Below are positions 6,018 through 7,742 of a DNA stretch of 7,742 bases, piece by piece. The translations under genes were made by a program, and so were the position numbers. How positions within the stretch are numbered: position 1 is the first letter of the stretch; every line of letters starts with the position of its first letter. Below the pieces are notes generated by a model. It saw only the letters and a program-made list of their open reading frames with translations, was not told the DNA's origin and searched no databases. This stretch comes from Spirochaetota bacterium (GTDB taxonomy: Bacteria > Spirochaetota > UBA12135 > COTS27). Where the stretch lies: contig JAUXHF010000089.1 in the NCBI GenBank assembly GCA_030621685.1, positions 1 through 7,742 on the forward strand, read 5' to 3'.

Positions 6018-6560
6018 TTAGTAGAAGTATACTTCATGGCTGAGTAATTTCCCCATTGAATATATCATTTTTGCCGAAAAAAAATGTCTTTTTTCAATCC
6101 AAGAAAAAAAAAGCATATCTCCTTCCCATATATGAAGCTGCAAGACTTTATCATCTTCAATCCACGCCAGCTCCCCTTCATCAGATTCAATTACAGCGCC
6201 GGTAAAATCTCTTGCCGTATACAAATAGACATACCAATCTGTATGTAAGCTAAAGTTAGGAAAACTTATCATGCCATGGAAGCTAAGTTTTGTTTTATCC
6301 AGTTTAAGCCCGCTTTCTTCAAAGACCTCGCGCTGTACCGTATCTTCTGGCATTTCGCCTTGCTCTATTTTGCCGCCCAGCCCATTCCATTTACCGGCAT
6401 GTATATCATTGGGTTTTTTATTTCGATGCAACATTAAGGTTTTCCCATCTCTCTTCAAGTAGCAGAGTACCGCTTGAATTACCTTAGGCTTGGGCATGAT
6501 ATTCCCGTTCTGATAGCCGTTCTTTAAGGAATTTTCCTCAATTTTCTCAATTTCTTTCAT
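6018..6560 (-). CDS. Nudix (MutT-like) hydrolase
   Basis: A cytoplasmic diphosphohydrolase of 180 residues with a complete Nudix box at residues 63-85 (G-x5-E-x7-REVFEESGL), providing the Mg2+-binding Glu residues 78, 81 and 82. WNGLGGKIEQGE just before and into the box is typical of 8-oxo-dGTP/dNTP-cleaning MutT relatives, but substrate cannot be set from sequence alone. Its ATG overlaps the hemF stop in an ATGA arrangement, which suggests translational coupling. There is no good Shine-Dalgarno sequence at 6560. Met22 (ATG at 6497) is an alternative start that would begin right before the domain (MPKPKVIQAVLCYL) and would trim a charged 21-residue leader. Confidence 0.94.
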   Translation of the reverse strand: MKEIEKIEENSLKNGYQNGNIMPKPKVIQAVLCYLKRDGKTLMLHRNKKPNDIHAGKWNGLGGKIEQGEMPEDTVQREVFEESGLKLDKTKLSFHGMISFPNFSLHTDWYVYLYTARDFTGAVIESDEGELAWIEDDKVLQLHIWEGDMLFFSWIEKRHFFSAKMIYSMGKLLSHEVYFY

Positions 6561-7612
6561 ATATATCTGGTATTTTCTATGTTTTTTGTTTTATAATTTA
6601 GCCAATCTATTGGCTGATAGTAGCTCGTCATGGTTTCAGCAAAGCTTCCTTTTTCTGCTACATGGGCATGGGGAAAACTAACATGTAAAGGCAAAGACAT
6701 GAAAATTGCCTCTACATGGCCACCATTTTTCAATCCAAACTGCGTGCCTCTATCGTAAAGTAGGTTAAATTCCACATAACGGCCACGGCGAACACGTTGG
6801 AAATGTACTTGTTCTGGCGTATAGGCCCTATCTTTGTGTTTTTCTGCAAGCGAAAAGTACGCCCTGCTAAAAGCATGTCCCAAAGACTCAGCTAGCTGGA
6901 AATACCCTTCATCGGCCCCGTCTTTATAATCATAGAATAAGCCGCCAATGCCACGCATTTCTTTTCTATGCGGCAAATAAAAATACTCATCACAGTTTTT
7001 TTTAAATTCATGATACCAGCCACTCCTTATTTTTTCGCTAGCCTCATACAAAATTTTGTGAAAGCTAATGAAGTCTTCTGCAAAGGGATAGTACGGCGTG
7101 AGATCAAGCCCGCCGCCATACCAAGCACTGCCATCAGAGAGTTCTAAGCGGCGGAGGTTCATGTGAATGCTGGGAATCATCGGCGAGCGCGGGTGGAAAA
7201 TAAGCGAAATTCCACAGGCGTGAAATCCTAAGGCTTTCTTTGAAAGCGCCGCGGCTACATCCTCAGATAGTTTGCCCGCTACCGAGGAAACATTTACCCC
7301 AGCTTTCTCAAAAAAAGAACCCCCCTCCACAACAAAGTAATTTCCGCCGCCTTGATCCATTTGCTCAAACTCATCCTTAGCATCTAACGCAACATGTTCT
7401 CCTTCTCTTTTTGTTACTAAGCTGGGCTTACGCCAAGAATATCGCCTAAATGCGTGGGCTTGCTTTTCGAACAGCGAGGCTTCAGCAACAATACTTTGCT
7501 GAAGTTTTGAAACAAAGGCTTCCATTCGCCGAAATGACTGAGATTTTTCCAATACTTCTCTTTTCCTGCAAGCAGCTTTTTCGTTTAAATCTAGAACACT
7601 AAACTTCAACAC
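6557..7612 (-). CDS. hemF: Oxygen-dependent coproporphyrinogen III oxidase
   Basis: It catalyses the O2-dependent decarboxylation of coproporphyrinogen III to protoporphyrinogen IX in heme synthesis (EC 1.3.3.3). Family motifs appear in order: FFEKAGVNVS (100-109), GISLIFHPRSP (134-144), HMNLRRLE (150-157), WYGGGLDLTPYY (164-175), HRKEMRGIGGLFYDY (215-229), RRGRYVEFNLLYDRGTQFGL (275-294) and MSLPL (305-309). Length is 351 residues against about 300 for E. coli HemF. Part of the excess is about 20 extra residues between Trp60 and the GGG at 88-90. The rest is a longer N-terminus. The open frame begins at GTG 7612, with an in-frame stop 24 bases upstream and no Shine-Dalgarno sequence. Homology starts near Met30 (ATG at 7525), so a 322-residue product is equally possible. 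The 3' end overlaps the Nudix gene by 4 bases. Confidence 0.96.
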   Translation of the reverse strand: MLKFSVLDLNEKAACRKREVLEKSQSFRRMEAFVSKLQQSIVAEASLFEKQAHAFRRYSWRKPSLVTKREGEHVALDAKDEFEQMDQGGGNYFVVEGGSFFEKAGVNVSSVAGKLSEDVAAALSKKALGFHACGISLIFHPRSPMIPSIHMNLRRLELSDGSAWYGGGLDLTPYYPFAEDFISFHKILYEASEKIRSGWYHEFKKNCDEYFYLPHRKEMRGIGGLFYDYKDGADEGYFQLAESLGHAFSRAYFSLAEKHKDRAYTPEQVHFQRVRRGRYVEFNLLYDRGTQFGLKNGGHVEAIFMSLPLHVSFPHAHVAEKGSFAETMTSYYQPIDWLNYKTKNIENTRYI

Positions 7613-7742
7613 TAAAATTTGAGCGCTAAATTAGCCTAGCCTAGCCTAGCCTAGCCTAGCCTTAAGCTAAGCGCCGCTATCAGTTGATTGAAAGAAGCCA
7701 TTTATAGCTGCTAACGAGGCATGGGGGCTTTTCTGCGAGCTG
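7613..7742. other. hemF leader and right edge of the window
   Basis: Besides the TAGCC repeat, this 130-bp edge could hold the 3' end of an upstream minus-strand gene: one frame is open from the edge for 24 codons to a TAG at 7667-7669, and another for 20 codons to a TGA at 7680-7682. It could instead hold the start of a divergent plus-strand gene (ATG at 7721, preceded too closely by GAGG). None can be decided from so few codons. No clear promoter for hemF is seen. Confidence 0.35.
7632..7661. repeat. Six perfect TAGCC pentamers just upstream of hemF
   Basis: Six uninterrupted TAGCC units (GGCTA on the coding strand of hemF) end about 20 bases before the GTG start of hemF. They are loosely flanked by GCGCT (7623-7627) and AGCGC (7670-7674). 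A perfect pentamer run is prone to slippage. Here it lies in the promoter or leader region, so changes in copy number would change spacing rather than reading frame. Confidence 0.95.

Noticed and set aside
6024..6035. Perfect 12-bp palindrome GAAGTATACTTC at the end of the Nudix gene
   Set aside because: It lies inside the coding sequence just before the stop and has no U-run or partner site, so chance is the simplest explanation.
7632..7661. Telomere-like repeat marking a linear replicon end
   Set aside because: Only six pentamers, internal to the window and next to hemF, with sequence continuing beyond; nothing indicates a replicon end.

Overview
The window is A+T-rich bacterial chromosome-like DNA carrying six complete protein genes, all on the minus strand, so transcription runs from high to low coordinates. 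In that order they are: an oxygen-dependent coproporphyrinogen III oxidase (hemF), a Nudix hydrolase overlapping it by 4 bases, a GlmU-like nucleotidyltransferase with a long repetitive N-terminal tail, an 829-residue protein with a degenerate cyclic-nucleotide-binding fold, a PTS EIIA of the fructose/nitrogen type, and ribose-5-phosphate isomerase B (rpiB). I see no tRNA, rRNA, transposase, phage or CRISPR signature.

Organism: a large helical cyclic-nucleotide-binding-type protein next to a GlmU-like nucleotidyltransferase and a PtsN-type EIIA recalls spirochaetes of the Treponema/Spirochaeta group. That link is from memory of those gene sets and was not checked. An O2-dependent HemF is not what I would expect of a strictly anaerobic spirochaete, so the assignment is tentative.

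Layout: 1-338 is a tandem array of about 80-bp units whose gene-proximal copy is the 3' end of rpiB itself. 269-748 is rpiB, 839-1306 the EIIA gene, 1437-3926 the cyclic-nucleotide-fold protein and 3981-5849 the GlmU-like gene. A 168-bp spacer (5850-6017) holds a weak promoter candidate. 6018-6560 is the Nudix gene and 6557-7612 is hemF. The hemF leader (7613-7742) carries six copies of TAGCC and possibly the end or start of a neighbouring gene. The other spacers are 54 bp (GlmU-like to cyclic-nucleotide-fold gene), 130 bp (to the EIIA gene) and 90 bp (to rpiB). None has a clear intrinsic terminator, so the lower four genes may be co-transcribed, possibly with internal promoters.

How the genes may fit together: hemF and the Nudix gene look translationally coupled (heme synthesis plus nucleotide hydrolysis). 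The lower four combine sugar-phosphate metabolism (RpiB), sugar-nucleotide synthesis (GlmU-like) and two regulatory-looking proteins (EIIA and the cyclic-nucleotide-type protein). A carbon-status regulatory role is inference only. The most unusual feature is the repeat array derived from the end of rpiB. Next come the repeat in the hemF leader, the repetitive tail of the GlmU-like protein, and the cyclic-nucleotide-fold protein whose pocket residues appear to be lost. I see no complete, clearly new multi-gene system.
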